A DNA stretch of 64,000 bases, from positions 839,501 through 903,500 of the forward strand of contig JAJJXM010000011.1 of NCBI GenBank assembly GCA_024516155.1, given 5' to 3'. The position numbers and the translations under genes are program-made. A model generated the notes under the pieces. It did no database searches, was not told the DNA's origin, and saw only the letters and a program-made list of their open reading frames with translations. The stretch comes from Pyronema omphalodes. Its lineage: Eukaryota; Ascomycota; Pezizomycetes; Pezizales; Pyronemataceae. Shown here in pieces: positions 34,771-47,623 of this stretch; position 1 is the stretch's first letter; each line of letters begins with the position of its first letter.

Positions 34771-37643
34771 AAGAGGGGTTTTCAGCTGCTCAATCATAGG
34801 GGCACCAACGAAGGGTCACTGTAGGGCACGGAGTCAGATGTAAGCTTGCAAAGCTGGAGTGATGTGTAGGCATCGGACTTTTTAGGGTTAATTTTCTGAG
34901 TACAATTGTTACATACAGATTTATGGTATAAACACTTCGGATGTTCTAGTTTTTGCTTTGAAACGGAATTTGGATAATGATTTACACGAATCGAATCTTC
35001 ATAGAGTTACCTAGTTTCTACCACTTTGGCTTGATTGTCTGAATTTTTTGAGTAGTCCAATCGCCGCTTCATATTAATGGTTCTCCTTCCGGCCATAGTC
35101 GTTCTCCGTTGAACAGTCTCATACATCTTCGTGTCTTAGGACATGTATCGTAGGTACTTCAGTGACCCATTCACGTAAGCTGAACCGGAGACTGTTCAAT
35201 CTTTCATGGAATGTGGTATAATGAAATCGAAGCCAACCATGCGTTTTTGAGCAACAATTGCTCTTCGTTCATGCAATCATCTGCACGTCATTAATGAGCA
35301 TATTTCTAGCAGTCGGTTCGAAGATAATTTAATGGCAGGCTTGATTATGAACAGCAATTCCGCTATAGAGTAATGGTTGGGTTAAGGTGATGCAGATTCG
35401 AAGAGATGATGGGAGAGAGGAAAGTAGGGAGAAAGAGGAATGTAAGTATAAGCGCTGCAGCCGCCGCTAATTGCCATAGCCGCGTATTCACGAAACCAAA
35501 CCCCACCACATTACCACGCGCCACAAATATTCGATTACAGGGGATTGAGATGCATTCTTAAATGCTGGATTTAACCCCGATAACAAGAAACTTGAGGAGT
35601 ATGTATGGTGCCGAGCATTTAGTCATGTGTTGCCTCCAAAAAGGTGGGCCTCCCAGTCGTACAAAGTCCACACCAGTTGAAAATAGCGGTGAAAACGGAC
35701 TTTATAGACCGTTGGGATATGAGAACTGCATGGTGACCTAAACCAGTTTGCTTTAAACAGTATCAACTACATTTATGTATGTAGTTGAGCTACGAAAACC
35801 AGTTTAAGCCAATCTAAGCCCTTTCAAACTAGGTGAACCGCTTGAAACCGCGAAAGCTGGTTTTGTCCAGCGGAACTGGTTTATGAAGCGGCAAAATGAA
35901 TGCCAATCAGTACATAATACAAAAATAATCTACATGATCAAATAGGTCGCCCGTGATCAAAGCAGATGCCGGCGGTTAAATCTCTAGCTTCAGCCCTTCG
36001 ATGGCCTCCAAGGTAGCCGTCTGCATTGCGAAAATGTATGCATCTACATTCACCTGAAGTGTCAACTAGGGAAACGACAGGATGGCTTGAATCAAAGGTA
36101 GAGATCCAAATAGACAACCCAGGAGAGGAGTGCCGCAAACTTAAGCCTTACAAGAGAAGGTGCTTGGAAAGAAATAGTAATTTATACTAGCATCCCACGT
36201 CGTACAGTTAATAAAGTTAATAGATTATTAAGTTATCTCTTTGCATAATAAATACTTATGCTTGGCAATTGATATTCAGTACAACCCCAACACAGGTCCA
36301 ACACTAGCTCATTACCAACTAAGAATGTGGTGGAGTCGTCGTGTATATGCGGTATTTGCTATTCCAGGATCTGCCAGGATGGACATAAGCCTTTCTATGT
36401 CGTAATCTATCGCTGTTGAATAGATATTCAATGGCATTTGTGGCTCCACACCAGGTTTGTATATCCCGCTATCTACATTAACTCATCGAGGTTGATTTAT
36501 GCATAATCTATCACTCGAGGTCATGAATTTTGTATCTGTTTCTTACTGCAGTTCATATCAAAATTTCCCGCATAGGCCTTCGAGGCTTCGATCGGTGTAT
36601 AATTAAAATGTAAATGCAAAGCTCATGTCAAATTCTGGAAGATATGAAAAGAAGTGAAGCCAATCACGGGAAAGAACCTCAGGCTACATGAGCGACTCAA
36701 AGTGGTTGCGTTGTTTGACAACGAATGATCCACGGTGTCACTGTTACCATTTCGAGCCGGGCTGAAGTTGATACCCACGGTGAGGAGAACTTGGAGGACA
36801 AGGAGGCATAGGGTCACTTGATTGAGTTTTTGTTTTTTCCTTTTCTTTTTCGTCTTTGGCTCGATCTCTTTGCTTTTGACATGTTTATCAGTTTTTTCTC
36901 TCGGGGAGGCTTAGCGAAGTTTTTTCTTTTTCGTTTTCTTTATATTCTTTTCGGGCAAGGTTTACAGGGACCTATGTTGTTTTTTTTTTTTTTTTTTTTT
37001 TTTTTTGTCAACGAGCTTGGTGAGGGAGAGTGGGGAACCTTGCGGGTGGATTGTCGGTACCTATTGCAGTCACGGTGATTCTCATTGGCTTAACAATTGG
37101 CTGCAGCAGACATCGCAATTTAGGTACCAGTTCAGGATAGGATAATGATGTAAAAGTGAGACATCATTCTATGGGTAATCAGGAGAGTCGTGTATTGTTG
37201 GCAATTTTGTAGCGTTGGCATTGGTTTTAAGAAAATCAAAAAGCCAGAGAATTTACTTCGTTGCCACACTCGGCCATTGCGAGTGATACCTAATTACGGC
37301 GTGATTTTGACTCCCATAATCCGAAAATCATTCAAATTCAACCAGGAGAAGGTACATAGACAGTAAGTATGTTGATATACTAGCTTTACAAATTGATTTG
37401 TTGCAAGAAGCTCCTAAAGTGGTACTGGATGTACATCTTTCAACACTAAAACGCTTCTCATACCTATTACTTCTACATATTTACTGTCTCTTAATCAATA
37501 TTTCCCAATCATCTTAATGCGATCGAAATCGCAATGTTGTTCAGGTGCCTTAGTGCTATTTCATACGCTAATACACAACTCGGTACCTAATAGGCATCAC
37601 AGGCCCTAAGTTCCCATCTGTCATATCCCTCTACTTCCCGCCT
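34771..37643. other. Gene-free spacer with repeat-like sequence
   Basis: About 2.9 kb, AT-rich. It includes the small inverted-repeat element at 35741-35881, T-rich tracts at 36818-36960, and a poly-T run of about 27 bp (36981-37007). No protein family or RNA gene is recognised. The downstream part (37080-37640) leads into the 3' end of the minus-strand membrane protein gene. Confidence 0.5.
35741..35881. mobile_element. Putative TA-flanked short inverted-repeat element
   Basis: The left end TAAACCAGTT (35739-35748) and right end AACTGGTTTA (35874-35883) are exact reverse complements. Read as TA + AACCAGTT ... AACTGGTT + TA they fit a TA-target DNA element about 141 bp long. It contains an internal hairpin CAACTACAT..ATGTAGTTG (about 35763-35786) and further ACCAGTTT copies. 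No second genomic copy is visible in the window, so the call is tentative. Confidence 0.45.
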
Positions 37644-39215
37644 CTATCTCCCATATCCAAACCACCTCACACCAACATAAGTACTAACCCCCCAAGTCGC
37701 CTCAAACAAGGCCCACATCAATCCCCACTCTCCCACAACGAGCGCTTTATAAATTCCCATAAACCCAGCGAGAGCAGCAATAACTCCCCCACTACCTATC
37801 GTATGATAAACTAACCCATCTCCAGCAACCCCCCTAGCAAGCCTCCTCAGCCCCATAGTTTCCACCCCCATCAACACCGCATTACTAACACAATCCGCCA
37901 CGTGTGAGGCGACAACATCCACAGGGTGTGTGCTTAGTGTAGTATTACGATATTGATGTCTTTGTCTCCTGTGATTGGACGTTGCGGGCGCTGCGTGCGT
38001 TGCCGAGCTACCTAAGCCTTCCAACCCGCTCAATCCGCCCAGCCCTCCTACGGGGGCTACGGGTGTCGGTGCCGCAGGTGGCATATCCCATGGATCAGTG
38101 GCGACATGCTCAGGTACTCCTTCTAAAGGAATGGTGATGGGTGCTCCGGCACCAGTTATTTCAAGGCTTGCATCCAGAGGTAAGGGTGTGATGGTGGTGA
38201 TGCCGCTGTGAGTGGTGGGCGCGGGAAGGAATTGGATGATTTTGTGGTAGAGGAAGTATTGGGTTGCGGTGAAGAGGGCTTGTGTAAAGAAGGAGAAGAG
38301 GAAATCGGAGGCTATGGCTTGGCTTATGAGATCGAGGGGTGTGTAGATGGAAAAGAGGCCGTGGGGAAATTGCGGAGCAGAGATGGGGGAGGATGAGGTG
38401 AAGGGAATGAATGATGCTAGTGGAGGAAGAAGCTGGGAGGCAGGAACCAGATGTAGAACTTGGAGGTTGCTATGGCGCCAGAGAGGGTAGACCAGGAACC
38501 AACTGGTGAATGATATGCTTGAGCGTGTTAGCCGGTGGTCACAGGATCTTGTAGAATTTTTGGATAATTGGAAGTGTGATTATATCAAATTGACGAATAT
38601 GGGAACGTACAGATGGTGGATGCTATATAGGAGTAGGCCGTTTTTGTGCTTATTAGTAACTGGATCTAGGAAGAGAGGTTCCAGCTCGAGCCAGGTCAAG
38701 AATGTGGCGTGGCAATAGTCTTCGGTGAGATTGAGCATTTGGTAGCAGAGGTGAGCAGGCATGCCAGAGAAGAGGCCGCCAAGGGTGTTGCGTTGCCATG
38801 CTAGTTGAAGGACTTCTCGGTATCGCAGGTGTTCATATTCTCGATACGTCTGTCATAGAGTTAGGTTACAATTTATAAGGACAAGCTGGGGCACTCTTAG
38901 TACTACCTGAAGTCGGTTTCGAATTCCTATCAGCGGCCAGCCTGCAAGATATGTTATTGTCAGGTCCACGGCTCCTAGAAATAGTCCGGCTTTGTTCTCG
39001 GCGGTGGTGCTCTCTGACTGCTCTTGTTCTTTTTTTGTCTCCCTGAGACATACTCCAACTGTTGCTAATACATCGTTCTGTGCTTTTATGAGCTGCCGCT
39101 GGCGTTCATTCGACTGATTCGACGATTGTGAGTAGTCACTGTCATCAGTTGCGATAGGTTGAGACGGCTGGAAACATTGTCGACCGAGGGCCTGGATATA
39201 GCTTCCGCTGCGCAT
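37644..39215 (-). CDS. Polytopic membrane protein, probably mitochondrial, three exons
   Basis: Exons 39215-38907, 38849-38611 and 38502-37644 (GT..AG, matching phases) sum to 1407 nt, 468 aa. Features: a Ser/Gln-rich N-terminus, LFLGAVDLTITYLAGWPLIG, RNRLQTYREYEHLRYREVLQLAW, GGLFSGMPAHL, a hydrophobic stretch SDFLFSFFTQALFTATQYFL, a Pro/Gly-rich linker (PAAPTPVAPVGGLGGLSGL), and a C-terminal pair of hydrophobic helices (GSGGVIAALAGFMGIYKAL, GLMWALFEATWGVSTYVGV). The repeated membrane segments with GxP motifs recall outer-membrane or carrier-like mitochondrial proteins, but no family is assigned. The ATG at 39215 is the first in frame; an upstream exon cannot be excluded because the frame is open back to about 39450. 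It is divergent from the V-ATPase gene. Confidence 0.65.
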
Positions 39216-39784
39216 GCTGATGAGTACTGAAGATGGCTTCAGGCCGAGTGGATCTGTAGCCCGTGTTTTTTTTTGGTAGCTAGAGACCGAATGGAAGTTG
39301 TGAAATGAAGTCAGTTTGATAGTGCCGCTCGAGCTATGGCGAAGGGCAAGGGCAAGGGTTGAAGTTGAGGTTAGCTTGCTAGGGCGTTGAGCTCTCTGTC
39401 TGCACTGTGCAGCTGTTCCCCGCGTTCTGTTCAAGACTCCTCCACCTGACGCTTAGCCCTTTTGGGTGTTTTCTGCGATGGTTGTTTGTCTGTCCGACGC
39501 ACAGTTGAATCGGTAGCTGCCACCGAGATGCAAACCTGCCGGTCCTGCGATGCCGTCCCGAATCCGGTTAGTGTGACCCGGCCAAGCCACTCCTGTCCGG
39601 AATACCACCCCAGCCTCGCCAACCGTCGTCATCCGTTCAACAACAACAGGGCAACAACACTCAGTTCACCCTCGCTTGCCCTCCACGAACAACTCTACGA
39701 AATAACCCGCGACCGGTCTGGGTCTACATAGAAGAAGTATCACGAATCTGAAAACGACGGTGGATATCAATCAATACCGCCATC
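39216..39784. promoter_or_regulatory. Divergent promoter region, membrane protein / V-ATPase a subunit
   Basis: Approximately 570 bp between the two ATGs. The half near 39216-39450 could be 5' UTR or additional coding sequence of the minus-strand gene. No specific site is claimed. Confidence 0.4.
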
Positions 39785-42437
39785 ATGGGGCAACCTGACA
39801 CGTTGTTCCGCTCTTCGGAGATGTCGCTCGTACAGCTTTACGTAGCCACCGAAATCGGAAGAGAAGCTGTTAGTGCTTTGGGAGAAGTTGGAATGCTGCA
39901 GTTTCGCGACGTGGGTAACACTTTGCCCTTAGGGTATGCAGCCGGTGCTGATCGATACAGTTGAATGCCGATGTCTCCGCTTTCCAGAGAACATACACAA
40001 GAGATATTAGACGCCTTGATAATATCGAGCGCCAGCTTCGCTATTTTGCCGGTCAGATGGAGAAGAACAACGTACATGTGCACCCTACTAGAGACGGCGT
40101 TGCGGCTGCCTCCTCCCAGGAGATTGAACGTATTGCGGAACGCTCTGCTGCCATGGAAGGACGTATCTCTCAGCTCAACTCATCCTATGAAGAACTTCAG
40201 AAGAGATGGATCGAGCTTATCGAATACCGCTGGGTTCTCCGTGAGGCTGGTGGATTTTTCGACAGGGCCCACACCAGGGTAGATGAGATTCGTGGGCGTT
40301 CTTCTTCCGATGAAGCGCCACTCTTGGAGGACATTGAGCAGTCTGTACCAAACACTGGTGGTATTGGCGAGGTCAGCTTCCAGACTATGAACATTGGATT
40401 TGTTTCCGGAGTTATCCCCCGGGAAAGGATTGCAGCCTTTGAAAGGATCTTGTGGAGAACCCTACGTGGTAATCTCTACATGAACCAGTCAGAGATTGAG
40501 GAGCCCCTCATCGACCCGAAAACGGGAGAGAAGGTCGACAAGAACGTCTTTGTTATCTTTGCACATGGAAGGGAGATTTTGGCAAAGATTAGAAAGATCT
40601 CGGAGTCTCTCGGTGCAAACTTGTATACAGTGGATGATAACACCAACCTGAGACGCGAGCAGTTGCACTCTGTCAATGGCCATCTCGACGACTTGCGCAG
40701 TGTCCTTGACAACACTAGAAACATGCTGTACGTTGAATTAAGACAGGTTGCTCAAGTTTTGGCTAGCGACATGGTTAAGGTTAAGAAGGAGAAGGCCGTC
40801 TACCATGCCCTTAACATGTTCAGCTACGATTCTACTCGAAAATATCTTGTTGCTGAAGGGTGGTTGCCAAGCAGCTCTCTCCCTTTGATTCAGGCCACTT
40901 TGCGCAATGTTACTGAACAAGCACGCATTCAAGTTCCTAGCATTGTCGAAGAGATCAACACCTCCAGAACACCTCCAACGTACATCAAGACCAATAAGTT
41001 TACCGAGGGTTTCCAAACCATCATCAACGCCTATGGTGTGGCCAAATACCAGGAAGTCAACCCGGGTTTGGCAACCATTGTTACTTTCCCCTTCCTCTTT
41101 GCCGTCATGTTTGGTGATCTCGGACACGGATTCATCATGTTTTTGGCCGCCTCGACTATGATTTACTTTGAACGACGACTCATCGGTAAGAAGATTTTTG
41201 AAATCTTCGACATGGCATTCTTTGGAAGATACATCATGCTTCTTATGGGTCTTTTCTCAATGTACACCGGTCTTATTTACAACGATATCTTCTCCAAGCC
41301 TCTCACTCTTTTCCCCAGCGCATGGACCTGGCCTGAGCACTTCAAAGCCGGAGATGCTCTCGAGGCCACTAAGGTTCCCGGCTATGCCTATCCATTTGGT
41401 TTGGATTGGGCATGGCACGGTGCTGATAACGCTCTGCTCTTTACCAATAGTTACAAGATGAAGCTGTCTATTATCCTGGGATGGGTACACATGACCTATT
41501 CTCTCTGCCTTTCCCAGTACAACCACCGTCATTTCAAGTCAAGAGTTGACACCATCGGTAACTTCATTCCCGGAATGTTGTTCCTTCAGTCTATCTTTGG
41601 TTACCTCGTTATTTGTATCATCTACAAGTGGACCATCGACTGGCCCGCTGTTGGCAAACCTGCACCTTCGTTGTTGAACATGCTCATTTACATGTTTTTG
41701 TCCCCTGGAACTATCGAGGATCAGCTCTACCCCGGACAAGCTCCTCTTCAAATTTTCTTGACCCTCATTGCTTTGGTCTGTGTTCCCTGGATGCTGCTAT
41801 ACAAGCCTTTGATGCTCCGTCGTGAACACAGCAAGCCTCAGCGTGACGGGTATCAGGGCTTGGACGGACCTGCCCGTGTCAGCGCTCTCGATGAGGACGA
41901 CGACGAGCCCGGCCGCCATAGCATTGAGACTGATGCCTCCGGTAACGCTTTAATCGGCAACAATAACAACGCCGGTCACGATGACGACGGGCACCACGAG
42001 TTCGATTTCAGTGAAGAAATGATTCACCAGATTATTCACACTATTGAGTTTTGTCTTAACTGTGTTTCCCACACTGCGTCTTACCTTCGTTTGTGGGCAC
42101 TGTCGCTGGCCCACGCTCAGCTTTCCATCGTCTTGTGGCAGATGACTCTTGCCTTGTCCTTTGGTGTTACAGGTGTTTTGGGAGTTATCATGACTGTTAT
42201 GTTGTTTGCTCTTTGGTTCAGTTGTACCGTTATCATTTTGGTCATTATGGAAGGTACTAGTGCCATGTTGCACTCGCTGCGTTTACACTGGGTTGAGGCT
42301 ATGGTAAGTTCCTCTTTATTTCTAATTTTGAAAGCTGTTACTAATCATCCCCGCAGAGTAAATTCTTTATCGGAGACGGTATTCCCTTCGAACCCTTCTC
42401 CTTCAAGGCGATGCTTGAGGAGGAGTCGGAGGGTTAA
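39785..42437 (+). CDS. VPH1: V-type proton ATPase subunit a (Vph1/Stv1), three exons
   Basis: Exons 39785-39910, 39961-42303 and 42357-42437 give 849 aa, the normal family length. The N-terminus [20 protein letters not shown] and [21 protein letters not shown] is invariant-like. The cytosolic half has paired coiled coils. The C-terminal half has about eight spans with [25 protein letters not shown] (the essential proton-path Arg) and [16 protein letters not shown], which is formed only across the last intron. The real C-terminus is [11 protein letters not shown]; the unspliced frame runs on falsely to 42603. Subunit a forms the proton half-channels of the Vo sector and anchors V1, acidifying vacuole and Golgi/endosome compartments. 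Which yeast paralogue it corresponds to cannot be told; filamentous fungi usually have one gene. Confidence 0.97.
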
Positions 42438-42923
42438 ATTCAGCGCTGTTGATAAGAGTGATGTATTGACATCATTTAGAGGCTTGTATTATTTTTTTTC
42501 AGGAGTGGATGGGTGCCTGTTTCTTATAGGACTAGAGAGTTGCTTTATTTTGTCGCGAGTTAAAGTGGATGCCAATATATCCTTTGTTCTTGAAATTAGT
42601 TAGATGATATGGAGAAAGATTGTGTGATATGGAAGTATTTCCGGAGTTTCCGTGCCAAACGTTTTTAAACCCTTGTGAAGTGCAGTTTTATTGCCCCATA
42701 ATTGTTAATCGGCTCGACTTGTGATCACGTACATTAAAGCCTAAAGGTTCAGGACGCGTCGCCATCTGTCGTCGAGCGCGTGTTACGTCTAATCCCGCTA
42801 AAAGAACGCGTAGGGTTTACTTTAGCGGCATGCGAAATTTCAGCCGCAACTCTAAATGTCAAAATTGGTTTTCTTTCCCCAGATTTCAGCGCGCTCCCGC
42901 TTTCCTCACAACCGACCGCAACA
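42438..42923. promoter_or_regulatory. Spacer / RIX1 promoter region
   Basis: 486 bp. The reading frame of RIX1 is open upstream to about 42780, but the extension is not family-like and the ATG at 42924 gives the expected N-terminus. Nothing else is recognised. Confidence 0.45.
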
Positions 42924-45368
42924 ATGCCCGCCCCCTCCGGTTCCTCCGATCCTTTGATTGTCTTCCGCAGCATTACTAATACTCTTACAACAATCCCCGA
43001 ACTCAACCTTCCAGCTTACATTCCCGCTATCGCTTCACAGTTGTACGGTGCGCCGATTCTCAACAATGCATTAACACTTGCGGCTTCGAACACCAGCAGA
43101 GGTCATGAGGATGCTGTGGTCTTGACGAATAAATTTAAGACCAGAATCTCGGCGCTTTTGCAGAGTAGAGTTGGACAGGCAAGGTGGTGTGCGGTTACTC
43201 TTGCGAAGGTCACTTTTGAGACCTCTCCAGATGCTCTCGCTGCGTGGGCCGCGAGCTGGGTTAAGGGAATTGTAGGGTTGTTCAATGTGAGTTTAATAGA
43301 TTTCACTGTGTCTATTTTACTATAATTTCTCTATTATAGAGTTTATGAAGGCCCATGAAGAGTATTGGGCTGATGTGGAAAATAGAAACCCGAGCCTCCT
43401 GCAACCACGACCATGGCCCTCCGCTCCCTCACCCGGCTCTTCACCAGTCTTACCTCCAACCGTCCAAATCTCACCCGTGAATTGGTTACTCCCCATCTTC
43501 CTGCAGTCTTCCAGGCTCTCTTGGCCCTTCTCAACTCCTCCGACCTCCTCGAAATCACCCTGGAGTCCCTCTGCTCCCTCGTTACCGCTCACCCCGTCAC
43601 CTTCCGTCCCTTCGTTAATAAAACCCGAGTAGCCTTGCTTCGTATCCTTTCTACCGGCCACTCTGAAGAGGCTACCCGCACCGCTCGCGAGCTCTGGGTA
43701 TCCCTACACCTCTGCGCCAGCAATAAAGGCAAGCAGCACTCCCACGGAAATGCGCCCGCCAACGAATGGCGGGACACTCTTATTGCGATTATTGAAGATG
43801 CTCATGCTACCCTGGATATCCTTTTCACTCCCATCACTGAGGAATATCATTTCAAACCCGTCAACATGACTTGTTCTAAGCTTGCCTTTGAGGAGGACAT
43901 CGATAACTTTGATCGTCTTCAACTTCTTTTGAAAATGGCAGGAAGCTTTTTTACGACCCCAACTACTGCTCAGCCCCAGGTTCCTTTGCCTTTGGTTACC
44001 GACCTCACGGCTCGTATTCTCGCTGTAACTGGATCAGCTACTGTTAATCCCGCCATTGAGCGCTCTCACCGTGAGCTCCTCATGGCCCGTCTTCCAGAGC
44101 TCCACGCAACTTCCCTGGATCTCCTCACGACCATCAACGGCCGTCTCGGTTCACTGATCCTCCCCTTCGCTGCCGGATTGGCTGAACAAGCCTCCTTCGT
44201 CTTCACCGAAACCCCCTGTGCTTCTGTCCGTGTAGCCGTCTACATTCTTCTCAACTCCCTACTCACTCTCTCCGGTCACTCTCTCACCAAGCCCACTCTC
44301 GATTCTCTCTTACCAGTTCTCAACGGACTCTGCGATGATCTCCTACCGCTCGCTCCTATCCTCTCCAACAAAACTGCCACTGCCGACTCCTTAATGTCAG
44401 CCATGGTACACACCGTTTTCGCACCACCGGCACTTGTACCAGCTGCCTCTGCACTTCTTGTGACCGCATTATCCAAGCTCCCACCACACCAAATCCGCAC
44501 GGAGCTTCGTGCGAAGCTAGAACGCACCGCCATCATCACCGGCAACAAACCCGCTCTTCTAGCCGCCGTTCTCTTCCCCCGTGCATCCGCAAGATCCGGT
44601 ATTCTACCACATCTAGTCCGATCCGGCGTCAGTCCAGAAGTCGAAGCAGTTGTTCGTCCCCGTATGCCAGTTGTCTGGACTGGTCCTACCAAAGCCGAAA
44701 TCCTTCGACAGATCCGGGAGGATGAAGAGCGGCGTCTTGAAGCCGCTGCTGAGGCCGCCGCGGATGATTCAGATGCAGACGAGAATGCAGATGCGGATGC
44801 AGACACAGAAGATGAACACATGACTGATGCTCCTATCCGCTCTCATAAACGCCCCCGTACAGATGGCCAGCAGCAAGTCCGTTTCGCCGCCTCTCCATCC
44901 ATCAGTAAACCAATGACGGCCCCCTCCAAAGCCCCACATCCGTTCCTCAATAACCCGCATCTAGCCGCTGCACCATCATTGGCAGAATTGGCCAAGACTC
45001 CTCCGCTTGCAACAGGTGCCAATGGTCAACCTGCATTCTTTTCTCAGATTTTGCAGCCCGTGGTAAAAGCCAGTAATAGCATTAGTCCCGAGAAAGTAGT
45101 CAGGGAGGAAACCCAAACAAAGACATTGGAGGTTACCCATAAACTGGAGGAGGGAATGGTCGTTATTGAGAAAACTGAGTTGGCAACGGGAATCGCTAGT
45201 GCCGTGAGTCCCGAGAAGCCATTTGGTGATGGTTCGGAAAAACAGTTGGTCGCGGAGATGACGGCTCCGGCCCCGGTAGCACAGACCCAAGCAGTGGAGG
45301 ATAGTGATGAGGAGATGGAGGGGTTGGAATTGGTTATGGGTGGGGATAGTGATAGTGATGATGAGTAG
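42924..45368 (+). CDS. RIX1: Pre-rRNA-processing protein Rix1 (PELP1-like), two exons
   Basis: Exon 1 (42924-43286) and exon 2 (43386-45368), separated by a 99-bp phase-0 intron, give 781 aa. The junction restores the family-like GLFNKPEPPATTTMALRSLT. The protein is a helical-repeat scaffold (HEAT-like): N-terminal RISALLQSRVGQARWCAVTL, then LTRELVTPHLPAVFQALL and VRVAVYILLNSLLTLSG. A highly acidic disordered C-terminus follows (Asp/Glu runs near residues 560-590), with basic HKRPR after it and a terminal GGDSDSDDE. Rix1 forms the Rix1-Ipi1-Ipi3 complex with Mdn1/Rea1 to process ITS2 and license pre-60S particles in the nucleoplasm. Exon 1 alone encodes the first 121 residues. Confidence 0.88.
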
Positions 45369-47218
45369 ATGAGAAGGGACCCGGGAGAATGTCGGGAGGG
45401 GGCGAGGGGGAGTGCGGACTTCTTATCCGTGAAGATGTATGAAAAGTTATGATTAGTGATAGTAGAAGGAATTCTGATTAGGAAATCAAATTTGATTGAA
45501 GTCTTTTCCTTGTGCTTTCAAAGATGCGGTTGTTGTCATTGGTTCTTGGAATTTCTTATTTTCAAATCAAAACTGGCACGGCATCTTTATATTTGTTGAA
45601 CCATAAGCTGACCGGGGCCTAAAAGGTCTATACAGGAAAGTGAAAAAATTAAATCTCGTCTCCGTGATCCAAGCCACCTAGTGCGCCCTTCAGTCTCCTG
45701 GTTTCTTTACACCCACTTAAGCTGAAAACAGAAAATCACGTCAAACCGATGTATAGACTGAAAAGTGAGAGAAAGAACAAAACGAAAAGAAAAGAAAAAG
45801 AAAAAAATCTTCATGTAAAACCAGGCCGGAATAGCGCCTTGATAAGAATCCTACCCAAAACGGTCCCAAGAAGTCCAGGATATCACTGGCATGACATTCT
45901 TTATGATGGTTTTTTGTTCTTTCTTTCTGTAGAATGTAGAGTGCTAATCACGCAGCTCTTACACGCTAAATTATTCGTATGCTGCCAGGATTCCTCAAAA
46001 GCACTCAATCTCTTTTGGCATTAAATATGCAGGCGAAACATTGCTTTCATTCATTGCTGAGTCCTGACTTGATGAGGATCATGAGTACCGGAGTCAAGAG
46101 CCGGTATGCGGATTGTCCTAAGATGAATGAATATCAGAGCTGGGTGGCTTTGTAGAGTCGAGATTGGATTCTAGGATGTGAATGACTAGCCTGTGATGAT
46201 AGGTGTAAGGGGAGATTTTTGCTTGATGGGCCAGACGGGGTTTCATCAGAGAAAGTAGATTGGAAAATACTATAACACCAAACCGTGATCGCAGTAGAAG
46301 CCTACAGCTTAAGGATCCTGTAAAGCTATCTCCCATTTCTATGCGACCCAAACTACGGGCCTGGGTTTACCCACTGTTATTAGATACACCAAAAAAGGCC
46401 ATCCTCGAAATCTGCTGTGTAAACCTATAGGACATTAACCAACCTTTCAGAGTGGACCGCTCCTTCTTTCTATCACTAAAGTTGAAGAATAACACACCTC
46501 ATCCTGAACATGCCCAGCTTTGCTTAAATTCAAATTCCTACTATAACGAAGGAAAGCTGAGAACTGCAAAACCGAGTGAAATCGGATGATGCTCTTCCCC
46601 GTCCAGATGGGAAGAAATTAGATACCAATTCGACTGGGAAGGGTATATAGCTAGGCAGAATATGTGAGGAGTAATGGGGAAAGAGAGGCGGGAAGGTCTA
46701 CGCAGAAAATTCTAGGCTTTGAGGGTAGAGATAGAATGTTGTTTGTTTACGCGTAGAGTAGATAATGGCTGCACGTAGGAATGCCTAAGGAAGGAGATTG
46801 GGCCCCTGTTTAGTTTCATATACAATCACTCATAGATGATAGGAATTATCAAAAATATTACTTTTTTTTATGTATTACTCACATTTGAGTGACTTTAATT
46901 CGTAATGAGTCATGAATATATGAAAAATTAATTCTTCCTCCTCGTAGATCCGTCAAAAATATTAGGAAGATATCACCACGTTACATTAGCCAACTCAATA
47001 CAAAAAGGCGGGCCACCTCTTGAATTAGGGTGATCATTTTGGTTTGAAAAGGACAGGACAAATTCAATAAGAAAGAAAAAAATACTATTTGGGCTTCAAC
47101 CGGACAATCCAGGCTTCTCCCAAGTTCCCAACAACGGTGGGGATACCCCTTAGGGTGTATTGGGACCTAATACCCTCAAGCAAATTCTTGTCTATCATAT
47201 CATAATTAGGACCCAGGT

Positions 47219-47310
47219 CAACCACCACATCCCAATCAGTGAAACCCTTTGCTAAGTTTCCCAAACACTGCCTCCCTAGCCGCATCGTTAGAGCGGTAAC
47301 CCATCATGGT
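47219..47310 (-). repeat. Diverged direct repeat, unit 1
   Basis: Similar to 47529-47623 at DNA level, for example TTTGCTAAGTTTCCC against TTTGCTAACTTTCCC, and GTAACCCATCATG in both. Read on the minus strand, both units begin ATGATGGGTTAC and reach a TGA at the same place after about 23 codons, suggesting a duplicated coding fragment that has decayed. Confidence 0.6.
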
Positions 47311-47528
47311 CAGTAGTCAGCGTTCCCAGATCCTATGGATACACGTTTCAAGATAGCCTGAGCGGTAATGTAGTGGCTATCAATGATAGATAAGCGTAGA
47401 CCTTGTGTTTTGCCATAAACAACACAGGAGGAAACGTAAAACATGAATGATCATCGAGAGGGGATAATATTCCTCAATACTACTAGCTACTCAAGCGGAG
47501 TACCAAAGTCGTATAAGGCTATGGGCCC

Positions 47529-47623
47529 AGGTTGATTGCCACCGTCGAATCAGGGAGACTCTTTGCTAACTTTCCCACCATCTGCCTCCATATCGGCATC
47601 GTCAGAGCAGTAACCCATCATGT
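47529..47623 (-). repeat. Diverged direct repeat, unit 2
   Basis: Second copy of the unit at 47219-47310, about 310 bp downstream and in the same orientation. Confidence 0.6.

Noticed and set aside
42304..42603. C-terminal extension of the V-ATPase frame to 42603
   Set aside because: It reads through a clear GTAAGT..CGCAG intron. Splicing gives the conserved [14 protein letters not shown]-terminus ending at 42437.
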